NCBI GenBank assembly: GCA_018433595.1 | Contig: JAHDQY010000058.1 | Location: 1-64,000, forward strand | Source: Synergistales bacterium | GTDB lineage: Bacteria > Synergistota > Synergistia > Synergistales > Aminithiophilaceae | Direction: 5' to 3' | Length of the DNA stretch: 64,000 nt | Shown here: positions 54,852-62,656 of the stretch, piece after piece | Numbering within the stretch: position 1 is the stretch's first letter | Layout: every line of letters starts with the position of its first letter | Position numbers and translations under genes: made by a program | Notes under the pieces: generated by a model | The model's database searches: none | Told to the model about the DNA's origin: nothing | The model's input: the letters and a program-made list of their open reading frames with translations, nothing else

Positions 54852-55627
54852 CGATCTTCTCCTTCCGGAAGGTTTTCCCCGCCGTGCCGGGCCACGAGGG
54901 CGGCCGAATAGCCGGCTCCGACGCCGTTGTCGATGTTGACGACGGAGACGCCCAGCGCGCAGGCGTTGAGCATCGTCAGGAGGGGGCCGATCCCCCCGAG
55001 GGCGGCCCCGTAGCCGACGCTGGTGGGGACGGCGATGACGGGAGAAGCCACCAGGCCGGCGATGACGCCGGGGAGAGCCCCGTCCATGCCGGCCGCGGCG
55101 ACGATGGCGTCGGCCCGGCTGAGAGCGTCGAAATGGGCCAGAAGCCGATGGAGCCCGGCCACTCCGACGTCGAAGAGGCGCTCGACGGGACATCCCATCG
55201 TCTCGGCCGTAACGGCCGCCTCCTCGGCGACGGGGACGTCGCCGCTTCCGCCGGTGACGACGAGAACCCGGCCCCGACAGGGCTCCTGTCTTTCCCTCCA
55301 GTGACGCCCCATGCGGGCCGTCGCAAGGAATTCCAGCTCCGGGAGAATGGGCAGAAGCAGCCGATGCTGCTCTTCCGTCATCCGGGAAAAGAGGACCGGG
55401 CCCGGCCCTTCGGCGACGGCGGAAGCGATGCGTCGAAGCTGATCGGGGGATTTTCCGGGGCAGTAGATGATCTCGGAAAAACCGTTTCTCAGGGCCCGGT
55501 GGGTATCGAGCTTGACCTCACCGAGGTCCCGGAAGGGCAGGTTCTTGAGACATGCCAGGAAGGCTTCGACGCTGATTTCCTCTTGGCGCAGTCTGTCGAC
55601 CAGAAGTCGCAGTTCCCTTTCATCCAT
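54848..55627 (-). CDS. larB: LarB: nicotinic acid adenine dinucleotide carboxylase/hydrolase
   Basis: A 259-residue protein of the LarB family (AIR-carboxylase fold), first enzyme of the nickel-pincer nucleotide cofactor used by lactate racemase and relatives. The C-terminal core shows VVTGGSGDVPVAEEAA, AGMDGALPGVIAGLV, VPTSVGYGA and NIDNGVGAG, the PurE-like signatures. I use the ATG at 55627. larE and larA are not in the window; the malate/lactate-type dehydrogenase at 10522 is unrelated to LarA. Confidence 0.9.
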   Translation of the reverse strand: MDERELRLLVDRLRQEEISVEAFLACLKNLPFRDLGEVKLDTHRALRNGFSEIIYCPGKSPDQLRRIASAVAEGPGPVLFSRMTEEQHRLLLPILPELEFLATARMGRHWRERQEPCRGRVLVVTGGSGDVPVAEEAAVTAETMGCPVERLFDVGVAGLHRLLAHFDALSRADAIVAAAGMDGALPGVIAGLVASPVIAVPTSVGYGAALGGIGPLLTMLNACALGVSVVNIDNGVGAGYSAALVARHGGENLPEGEDR

Positions 55628-55702
55628 GAAATTTCGGGGTCCTTTCCTCATCCGTCAAATGATCGTCGCGCCGCTCGCAAGACGTCACTGAAAACCGTTC
55701 CC

Positions 55703-55730
55703 ATCCTACCCCATCAGCGCGCCGTGGCAA
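55703..55730 (-). promoter_or_regulatory. larBC promoter
   Basis: Minus-strand TTGCCA (55725-55730), 16-bp spacer, TAGGAT (55703-55708), in the 125-bp gap after the CitG-FolP gene. This makes larBC a separate transcription unit from the H4MPT cluster, though read-through is possible. Confidence 0.6.
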
Positions 55731-55752
55731 GGGATATCGGGACGGAAAGAGG

Positions 55753-57546
55753 TCAAACTCCCCGTCTGACGGCTTCAAGGGTCCTGAGGAGACGGCGGTT
55801 GGAGGCGATATCGTGAACGCGGAGGATTTCGACCCCCCTTTCGGCGCAGAAGGCCGTGACGGCCAGGGTCTCTTCGAGCCTTTCGGCGGGATCGGGCGAT
55901 CCCTCGCCGGCGGGGTCGAGGAAGGCCTTCCGGGAGTGGCCGATGAGGAGAGGGAAGCCCAGCTCCATCAGGCGCCCGATTTCTCTCAGGAGGGTCAGAT
56001 TGTGAACCCGTCTCTTGCCGAAACCGATGCCGGGGTCGAGCAGGATCCGGTCCCGCGGGATGCCGGATCGGACGGCAACATCGACGCGATCCATCAGGAA
56101 AGCGATGACCTCGCCCAGGAGGTCATCGTAACGGGCCTCTTCCCGCGTGGTGCGAGGCGTCCCCTTCATGTGCATCAAAACGACGGGGACCCCGGCTGCG
56201 GCGATGACGGCGGCCATGTCGGGGTCGGCCAAGGCCGTGACGTCGTTGATGAGGTCCGCTCCCCACCGGATCGCCTCTTGAGCGACGGAGGCCCGGCTCG
56301 TGTCGACGGAAAGCACCGCCTCGGGCAGGCTCGACCTGACGGCGGCGACGACGTCGATCAGGCGTCTTTTCTCCTCCTCTTCGCTAATTTCGGACGCGCC
56401 GGGACGGGTCGATTGAGCGCCGATGTCGACGAGATCCGCTCCGTCGTCGATCATGTCCCGGGCCCGCGCGACGGCCGCGTCGACGCAGTTGACGCGGCTT
56501 CCCTCGAAAAAGGAGTCGGGAGTGACGTTGACAACTCCCATGAGAAGGGTTCTCCCCCCCAGCTCGATCCCTCGCCGCCGCGGCAGCCGGAGCACCATCC
56601 GCCTCCGTGCCCCCTCGGCACCGGGAAAAGCGGCGGTCACCGGAAGTCGGGGGCCGGCGGAAGCGTCCTTCCAGCGGGCCAGAAGCTCCGCTTCCGACCA
56701 GGGGCCCTCGGCGAGGAGAACGAAGAGGCCTGCCGTCGTCAGGTCGGCCGTCGTGCCCGGATTGAGCCGGTTGCCGAAGGCCCGGAGCTCCCCGTCAAAA
56801 CGTTCGAGGCCGGAGGGAGCGATGAAAAGCCTCTTCGAAGCCGTTTCAAGAAGTTCTGCCGCCCTGCGGGAGACGTCGCGGGCCCTTTCGATCCCCTCTT
56901 TTCTCGAAATCAGCGTATCGGGGACGGAGGCGAGGACGACGAGATAGGCCCGAACGACGGCATCGGCCAACCCGAGACCCGCCTCCAGCCCCTTGTGCAG
57001 TTCGGGAACGACGAGATCGAAGGTGAGGGCGAAGTCCGTTCCGTACTCGCGGGCCACGGAGTCCCGCGAAGCCGCCTCCTTCATGGCATCCAGCAGCGAC
57101 GGCGGCGCCTCTTCGGCCACGTCGTCCCTGTCGACCCGCCCCAGGCCGCCGGGAGCGGCCAGACGTATCGCCTCGTAGACGAGGCGGGCATCCTCTCCGT
57201 CCATCGATCGGAGCGTTTCGGCCGTCCTGGCCCTTAAGGTCCCCCTGGGACCGGATGAGGCGGCCATAGCCAGAGGGGCAAGCAGGAGAAGAATGCCCAG
57301 ATTGGTGTTGCTCCCGACGACGGCCGCCCTGGCCCTGACGGCGCGATGAACGAGGGAGCCGACGCTCCACCGCCGGGTCCCCCGCAGGGATTCCGCGGCG
57401 ACGACGGCGCTGGACAGAAAGTCGGGCAGCGTGGCGTCGTGAAAGTCGAAACGCCGGTTGACGTTGCCCGGTTTGGGGGCACAGGCCTCCCAGAGCGAGG
57501 CCAGTTCGACCCAGCGGGCGATTCGGGCGCGGCTTCTCCCCCTCAC
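55753..57546 (-). CDS. Fusion: CitG-family domain + dihydropteroate synthase
   Basis: A 597-residue single frame. Residues 1 to about 300 are CitG/MdcB-like (triphosphoribosyl-dephospho-CoA synthase family): CAPKPGNVNRRFDFHD, VGSNTNLGILLLLAPL, LNPGTTADLTTAGLFVLL in parts. Residues about 330-597 are a complete DHPS/FolP: LLMGVVNVTPDSF, DIGAQSTRPGA, INDVTALADPD, DPGIGFGK, LIGHSRKAFL. In methylotrophs a stand-alone CitG-like protein (Orf5) belongs to H4MPT/methanofuran synthesis with unknown chemistry. The join to FolP is, to my knowledge, unusual and suggests a two-step pterin condensation. GTG start overlaps the RimK-type stop (GTGA), with GAGGGGG before it. Confidence 0.88.
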   Translation of the reverse strand: MRGRSRARIARWVELASLWEACAPKPGNVNRRFDFHDATLPDFLSSAVVAAESLRGTRRWSVGSLVHRAVRARAAVVGSNTNLGILLLLAPLAMAASSGPRGTLRARTAETLRSMDGEDARLVYEAIRLAAPGGLGRVDRDDVAEEAPPSLLDAMKEAASRDSVAREYGTDFALTFDLVVPELHKGLEAGLGLADAVVRAYLVVLASVPDTLISRKEGIERARDVSRRAAELLETASKRLFIAPSGLERFDGELRAFGNRLNPGTTADLTTAGLFVLLAEGPWSEAELLARWKDASAGPRLPVTAAFPGAEGARRRMVLRLPRRRGIELGGRTLLMGVVNVTPDSFFEGSRVNCVDAAVARARDMIDDGADLVDIGAQSTRPGASEISEEEEKRRLIDVVAAVRSSLPEAVLSVDTSRASVAQEAIRWGADLINDVTALADPDMAAVIAAAGVPVVLMHMKGTPRTTREEARYDDLLGEVIAFLMDRVDVAVRSGIPRDRILLDPGIGFGKRRVHNLTLLREIGRLMELGFPLLIGHSRKAFLDPAGEGSPDPAERLEETLAVTAFCAERGVEILRVHDIASNRRLLRTLEAVRRGV

Positions 57547-58472
57547 GGCCGGTCCCCCTCAAGGCGCGCCAGGGCGCGGTCGACGATGATCGGAGCCATG
57601 GCGATTCCCGTAGCCACCTCCAGCCCCTTCCATCCGGGAATGCCGTTGACTTCGACGACGTGGAGCCTGCCGTCGTCACTTTTCATGAGATCGACGCCGG
57701 CATAAAAGGCTCCGACGGCCGAGACGGCGCGAAGGGCCAGCTCTTCCATCGCCTCGTCGGGACGGAAAGGCTCGCCCCGGGCCCCCTGGGCAATATTGGT
57801 GCGCCACCCCCTCCCCTTGCGGACCATGGCCGCCGCCACCTCGCCGTCGACGACGAAAAGGCGGTAATCCTCGTTGCCGTGGGCGATGAAACGCTGGACG
57901 TAGTGGACGTAGCGCCCCAGGTCAAGGGCCTTGAAGGCTCTCCAGGCGCTTTCGGGATCGGAGAGACGGACGATGCCCCGCCCCTCGGAACCAAAGAGCG
58001 GCTTGACGACGACGTCGCCGCCGAGCTCAGCAAAGGCCTCCATCGCCTCCTCGATCCTTTCGGTGACCCGGGTTTCCGGCGTCGGCAGCCCCGCCTCCTC
58101 GAAGAGGAGGGACGAGAGGAATTTGTCGACGGAGCGCTCCAGGGCGGCGGGACCGTTGACGACGAACCGGCCCCGCCGCTCCAGGAGGTGGAGGATATCC
58201 AGCCGGAAGATGACCTGTTCCAGCGATCCTGCGGGGAGCGCCCGGACGAAGAGAAGATCCGCCTCGGCCAGCGTCCGGCCCAGAGAGGCCGCAGGCGAGG
58301 GGAAGCTTCCTCCGCTTCCGTCGCCGGCGGCCCTTGCGGATCCGACGGCTCCCGTCATCCGCGTCGCCGGAAGGCATGTCACCGCAACCTTCCGGTGACG
58401 CAAGGCCGCCTCCAGGCGCTCGGCGTGCCAACCTTCGGGGTTGCCGACGATAAGGGCCTTCAGAGAAACCAT
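57543..58472 (-). CDS. RimK-type ATP-grasp ligase (MptN-like)
   Basis: A 309-residue ATP-grasp enzyme: nucleotide-binding VVKPLFGSEGRGIVRL, YVQRFIAHGNEDYRLFVVDG in parts, and the Mg-binding VVEVNGIPGWKGLE. RimK homologues in C1 clusters (MptN in methanogens, Orf17 in Methylorubrum) add glutamate to tetrahydromethanopterin/sarcinapterin or to methanofuran. I assign it by context and family. It overlaps both neighbours. Confidence 0.87.
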   Translation of the reverse strand: MVSLKALIVGNPEGWHAERLEAALRHRKVAVTCLPATRMTGAVGSARAAGDGSGGSFPSPAASLGRTLAEADLLFVRALPAGSLEQVIFRLDILHLLERRGRFVVNGPAALERSVDKFLSSLLFEEAGLPTPETRVTERIEEAMEAFAELGGDVVVKPLFGSEGRGIVRLSDPESAWRAFKALDLGRYVHYVQRFIAHGNEDYRLFVVDGEVAAAMVRKGRGWRTNIAQGARGEPFRPDEAMEELALRAVSAVGAFYAGVDLMKSDDGRLHVVEVNGIPGWKGLEVATGIAMAPIIVDRALARLEGDRP

Positions 58473-59422
58473 GATCGGGCCAGCAGATCCCCTCGGGTCT
58501 TTCCCACGTGGAAGGTGCGCCCCGAGAGAACGTTGTTGACGAAGACCTCGGCGGGACTGAAAAGCATGGGGTCGATTTTGTAGAAGTCACGGTCGTATTC
58601 CTGAAAAATCTCCAGGAAGGGGCGTCCGTAGTCGACGGAACAGGACGAGACAAGCCGCTCCGCCACGGCGGCGATGGCCTCGTCGTCACCTCTAAGGGCG
58701 TACCAGGCCGTCCCCCCGTAGAGGACGGCGTCGTTGGTCCGTCCCATGGCCGTCAGGTCATCGGCGGCGACGGGAGCGACGGGGCAGGTTCCCGAGGCCG
58801 TCAGAACGGCGTCGACGGGAAGCCCCAACTCGATCATCTTGTGGATGCCCGTCTCCACCATTCGGGCCGCGATCTGGACGGAGCCGACGACGCTAGCCGT
58901 AGGCGCGACGAGCATGGAGAGCCCCCCAGGCGAGATGGAACAACGTTCGGCGAGGAATTCGGCTACCGAGTCGTCGGGAAAAGCCCGTGTCTCCAGAGCG
59001 ATGACGGCCCGGCGGGAACGCTCCCTCAACTGCAGCCGGTCCAGGACCGGCTCCGACGAGCCGAGCATGCGGGCCGGTCCCGACCCCATGGCCCGCCAGG
59101 TCTTATCCTCTTCTTCGACGACCTTGACCTCCCATCCGGCGTACTGACAGCCGATGCAGAGCTTCACCGGATGAGGCAGTGTCACGGCCAGGGCGGGCCA
59201 GCGGGCCTCTTCGAGATCGACCTTCCAGAAGCTCAGTTCGCCCCAGCCTCCCAGGCAGGCCAGGGCGAAGAGACGCCCCGCCTCAAGCGAGCCCTCCGCC
59301 TCGATGCCGGCATCGATCCAGGTCGCGCCGCAGGCGAGGCGATGAACCTCAAGGCCCAGAATTTCGGCGTCGGCCGCCATCGCCTCGACGATATCGGCGC
59401 TTCGCTCATTGAGGCTCTTCAT
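58460..59422 (-). CDS. mch: Methenyl-tetrahydromethanopterin cyclohydrolase
   Basis: A 320-residue Mch, which interconverts methenyl-H4MPT and 5-formyl-H4MPT. Conserved stretches: IDAGIEAEGSLEAGR, PVKLCIGCQYAGW, SGTCPVAPVAADD, AMGRTNDAVLYGG and the C-terminal DPMLFSPAEVFVNN. The family occurs in methanogens, methylotrophic proteobacteria and some planctomycetes; finding it in a likely fermenter is noteworthy. The ATG is preceded by GGGGGAGA and overlaps fhcC. Confidence 0.94.
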   Translation of the reverse strand: MKSLNERSADIVEAMAADAEILGLEVHRLACGATWIDAGIEAEGSLEAGRLFALACLGGWGELSFWKVDLEEARWPALAVTLPHPVKLCIGCQYAGWEVKVVEEEDKTWRAMGSGPARMLGSSEPVLDRLQLRERSRRAVIALETRAFPDDSVAEFLAERCSISPGGLSMLVAPTASVVGSVQIAARMVETGIHKMIELGLPVDAVLTASGTCPVAPVAADDLTAMGRTNDAVLYGGTAWYALRGDDEAIAAVAERLVSSCSVDYGRPFLEIFQEYDRDFYKIDPMLFSPAEVFVNNVLSGRTFHVGKTRGDLLARSWFL

Positions 59423-60224
59423 AAGTCAGAATCTCCCCCTTTCCCAGGCTGGTCACATCACCGGTCCAGCGGCGGTAGGGTCCCAGGCGGTGAGCCTCCG
59501 TCACGGGGAAGCCCCGGTCGGCCAGAAAGCGCAGGAGAGGAAGGAGAAAGAGAGGACGGTAGAGGCAGCCCGCCTGGTAGGTCGGAAGGGGTTCGGTCTC
59601 CATGCCTCCCAGGGCGACGACGGTCCCCCGTTTCGATCCGGCTCCGGCCCGGGCGCCGAGGAGGCCGAAAACGACGACGGTTCCGGCGAGGATGTTGACG
59701 GCGGCGAAATCGCCGGCCCTCCCGCCGATGACAACGAGCCCCCGCCGCATCCGTTCCCCCGCCCTGACGGCGGCGTCGCCGTGCACGAGGATGACGCCTC
59801 CCGTCATGCCCTTCGTCTCGCCGGGATAGGCTCCGGCGAGGTAGGGCCCGGCCGATCCGGCGACCTCAAGGGTCCCGCCGGACATCATCGCGCCGGCCCA
59901 GGCGTCGACGTTCCCCTCGACGCGGATCGTTCCGCCCGACATGGCCGACCCCAGGTGCATCCCCCCGTCGCCCCGGACCACCAGAAGCCCCTCCTTCATG
60001 GCCCGTCCGATCTTTTTGACGCGGGAAAAATCCCCCTCCAGGACGAGCCCCTCCCCCCTTTCGACGTCGATCTCGAAAAGCTCGCCCAGAAGGCGGGTCC
60101 GGCGGCCGTAGGCCACGGTGTGGCGCCCCGCCCTCTCGGCGTTGACGCCGCAGAGATTCTCCGGCGTCAGGACCTCCGCCTCGACGGGGAGATCGAAGAC
60201 GAATCGCGGACGGAGGATCGTCAT
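59406..60224 (-). CDS. fhcC: Formylmethanofuran dehydrogenase/formyltransferase complex subunit C
   Basis: A 272-residue beta-helical subunit (FwdC/FhcC, GltB-C-like fold). It shows repeated Gly-rich turns (GGTIRVEGNVDAWAGAMMSGG in parts, GGVILVHGDAA, GLVVIGGRAGDFAAVNILAG) and the bacterial C-terminal tail (YRRWTGDVTSLGKGEIL). In bacteria FhcA-D form a formyltransferase/hydrolase complex releasing formate from formyl-H4MPT through methylofuran. Overlaps fhcD (ATGA). Confidence 0.92.
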   Translation of the reverse strand: MTILRPRFVFDLPVEAEVLTPENLCGVNAERAGRHTVAYGRRTRLLGELFEIDVERGEGLVLEGDFSRVKKIGRAMKEGLLVVRGDGGMHLGSAMSGGTIRVEGNVDAWAGAMMSGGTLEVAGSAGPYLAGAYPGETKGMTGGVILVHGDAAVRAGERMRRGLVVIGGRAGDFAAVNILAGTVVVFGLLGARAGAGSKRGTVVALGGMETEPLPTYQAGCLYRPLFLLPLLRFLADRGFPVTEAHRLGPYRRWTGDVTSLGKGEILTYEEPQ

Positions 60225-61132
60225 GGTCCTTCACCCTCCTTCCCCTCTCCGGCGACGATCTCCTGAAGGTGGAAGCGGTACTGACCCAGGCTGCCGCCGT
60301 AGTTTCCCGCCGAAATCCGGACGACGCCGGGCCGGGCGGCAGCTTCGATCCCGACCTTCATGGCCTTCCGGACAGCCTCCTCGTCGAGGCCGTCGATAAC
60401 GATTTCGTAGACGGCGTTGACCGTCTCGGGCAGCTCCGTGGCGACGAGCGAACGCAGGCTCGGACAGTAGGCGCTGTTCGTCGAGGCCGAGAGGAACTTG
60501 TAGCGCGATCCGACCTTGCTGCCGCTGCGGACGATCCCGCCGGGGAAGGGAAGAATCGCCCCCCCGACCGGCTCCATCGCCGCCACGGCCGCCTCGACCG
60601 AGGCCAGCGCCGAGGCGGCCGTCTCGGCGAGGACCAGGAAATTGCCGCCGCCGACGCTTCTCTGGATGGCGAAACGGTCCTCCACGAGGAACTCGCCGTC
60701 CATGACGGGGATACGCCAGTAGCGCCTGCCGCCGAGAACCTTGCTCCCCTGGTACCCGTCGCCGAAGTAGCGGAGCTTGCCGCCGACGGAGACCGCCTCC
60801 TCGCCTTCGAGACCGCAGAAGCAGGCCGTCGTGGCGCAGGTCATGACGCCCTGGCCGACCCGGAGAACAAGCTGCGCCTCCAGATCCTTGCGGGAGGGGG
60901 CGAAAAGGAGCACGGCCGTTCCGGGCCTGCCGTCGGGCGTCCTTTCCGGAGGCAGCATCTCCTCGATGCCCGCCTCGCAGCCACAGCCGATGACGGAAAT
61001 GGCAAATCCCGAGGCGGCCTCGGCGGCGATGCGGGCCCAGCGCGGGCTCTCGGCGGTGATCAGAAGGCGCGTTCCCCACATCTTGAAGGCCTCGGCATAG
61101 GTCTCTTCGATCTCAACGCCGTGAAGACGCAT
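60221..61132 (-). CDS. fhcD: Formylmethanofuran--tetrahydromethanopterin formyltransferase
   Basis: A 303-residue Ftr/FhcD: VEIEETYAEAFKMWGTRLLI at the N-terminus (20 residues), VIGCGCEAGIE, TCATTACF, KLRYFGDGYQ, and the C-terminal RISAGNYGGSLGQYRFHL in parts. It moves the formyl group between H4MPT and a methanofuran-type carrier. In bacteria it is part of the Fhc complex. ATG with GGAGGTG upstream; overlaps mptG. Confidence 0.95.
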   Translation of the reverse strand: MRLHGVEIEETYAEAFKMWGTRLLITAESPRWARIAAEAASGFAISVIGCGCEAGIEEMLPPERTPDGRPGTAVLLFAPSRKDLEAQLVLRVGQGVMTCATTACFCGLEGEEAVSVGGKLRYFGDGYQGSKVLGGRRYWRIPVMDGEFLVEDRFAIQRSVGGGNFLVLAETAASALASVEAAVAAMEPVGGAILPFPGGIVRSGSKVGSRYKFLSASTNSAYCPSLRSLVATELPETVNAVYEIVIDGLDEEAVRKAMKVGIEAAARPGVVRISAGNYGGSLGQYRFHLQEIVAGEGKEGEGP

Positions 61133-62099
61133 CAGGCACCTCCTCCCTGAAAGGGTCGATCCTCTCGATGCGGGCGCCTTCGTTCAAAGCGGAGGCCAGG
61201 ATCAGCTCCGTCCCGCGGGGCAGCGAACGCCGTTTCATCCTTCCCATGGCGGCCTCGGCGCGGTCAGGGTCGTCGAAGAAACCGAAGACGGCCGGTCCCC
61301 AGGAGCTCTGGCCGACGCCGAGAGCCCCTTCCGCGGAGAGAGCCCCCAGGAGGCTTTCCGCTTCGGGCGAGGCGAAAAGCCCCCCCTGGACGGCGGAAAA
61401 AGACGCCCCCACCAGCCGCTGAATCTCCGTCAGCGCGGCTCCGAAGGCGGGGCCGTCCTCCTCCTCCAGCGCCGGCAAAAGGCTCATCAGGACGAGACGG
61501 CAGAGCCCGGAGGCCAGTTCCGGCTCGGGAGGAGCCATCCGTTCCAGGGCCCGTTCCTCGGCGTCCCCCGACAGCCCCGCCTCATCGCAGGCGACGGCGA
61601 GAAGAAACCGCCACTCCGGAGGCGGAAAACGGCGGAGCAGGAGCGGCGGAGGCCCTTCCTGGCCGGGACGGAGACCTCCATCAAGGATGAAGCCACCGGC
61701 GGCGAAGGCCTCGACGCCGACACCGGACCGCCTCCCCCGGCCCAGGAGGGAGGCCAGGCGGCGGGGTTCACCGTCGAGGCCGAGAAGCTCGGCCACGATC
61801 CTCCCCACCGCCAGAGCCACCTGTGTGCCGGAGCCGAAGCCGACATGGGCTCTCGCCGTCTCCAGAAGACGCACCTCCAGAGGGGGAAGGTCCCCTCGGA
61901 AGCTTTTGGCGACAGCCTCCACCCTGAACCGGAACGATTCCGGCCCCTTGTAGCTCCAGCAGGCAGCCTCGCCGGCCTCGACAATCGTGCGGGGCCTGTC
62001 GATGGAGATGCCGAGGCTCCCGAAACGCCTGCCCAGCCCCCCGTGAAGGTCGAGAAAGCCGAGATGCAGTCTGGAACCCGTTTCGATGCGCAGCGTCAA
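61113..62099 (-). CDS. mptG: Beta-ribofuranosylaminobenzene 5'-phosphate synthase
   Basis: A 328-residue GHMP-superfamily-like enzyme that joins PRPP and 4-hydroxybenzoate/4-aminobenzoate with loss of CO2, the first committed step towards the H4MPT side chain. Signatures: RIETGSRLHLGFLDL, GSLGISIDRP, HVGFGSGTQVALAVG, GRGRRSGVGVEAF, GVGQSSWGPAVFGF. I prefer the TTG at 62099, which has GGAGGAGGG six bases upstream and overlaps the DUF447 stop (TTGA); the ATG two codons upstream is too close to that site. Confidence 0.94.
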   Translation of the reverse strand: MTLRIETGSRLHLGFLDLHGGLGRRFGSLGISIDRPRTIVEAGEAACWSYKGPESFRFRVEAVAKSFRGDLPPLEVRLLETARAHVGFGSGTQVALAVGRIVAELLGLDGEPRRLASLLGRGRRSGVGVEAFAAGGFILDGGLRPGQEGPPPLLLRRFPPPEWRFLLAVACDEAGLSGDAEERALERMAPPEPELASGLCRLVLMSLLPALEEEDGPAFGAALTEIQRLVGASFSAVQGGLFASPEAESLLGALSAEGALGVGQSSWGPAVFGFFDDPDRAEAAMGRMKRRSLPRGTELILASALNEGARIERIDPFREEVPDASSRR

Positions 62100-62656
62100 G
62101 AACATCCCTCCTCCACCAGCTTTTCCAGCAGCCTCAGGGCCAAGGCCTCCCGCTCCCCTCCCGTTTTCGCCGTCAGGAGACGGGCCCGGTCGAGGAGGGC
62201 GAGCCGCTGCTCTTTCGGAATCCAGGCCCTCCGCGTAACCGCCACCGTCGCCTCAAGGATCGCCGCCGCGGAGCGGTTGAACCCCAGAAACTCCCGGCCC
62301 CTTCCGGAGCCGACGACGCCGCAGAAGAAACGGCATCGCGCCCCTTCGTCGACGGAATCGACGAGACGGAGCTCCCGATAGGAGCAGACCTCTTCAAGAA
62401 TTCCTCCGGGGACGGTCCGTGAAAGGCGGTGAACCCGGTCTCTCCGGGCCGCCTCGACAAGGGAGCAGGCGACGAAGAGACCGACATCGTCGGTGATGTT
62501 GGCCACGGCTCCCCGTCCTGCGGCCAGGTTCGCAAAGGTGCGACTGCTCCTGTAGGGGAGGATCTCGATTTGCCGCTCCCCCCAGACGAGCCCCATGGGG
62601 GCGAAATGGGTGACGCCGTCGTCGTCGACCGTCGAGAGAATCGTCTCGATGATCAT
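62096..62656 (-). CDS. DUF447 flavoprotein-like protein
   Basis: A 186-residue protein of DUF447, a split-barrel FMN-binding fold. N-terminal IETILSTVDDDGVTHFAPMG and FANLAAGRGAVANITDDV are characteristic. DUF447 genes sit in methanogen genomes and bacterial H4MPT clusters, so a reductase step in cofactor synthesis or maintenance is likely but unproven. It overlaps both neighbours. Confidence 0.88.
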   Translation of the reverse strand: MIIETILSTVDDDGVTHFAPMGLVWGERQIEILPYRSSRTFANLAAGRGAVANITDDVGLFVACSLVEAARRDRVHRLSRTVPGGILEEVCSYRELRLVDSVDEGARCRFFCGVVGSGRGREFLGFNRSAAAILEATVAVTRRAWIPKEQRLALLDRARLLTAKTGGEREALALRLLEKLVEEGCS

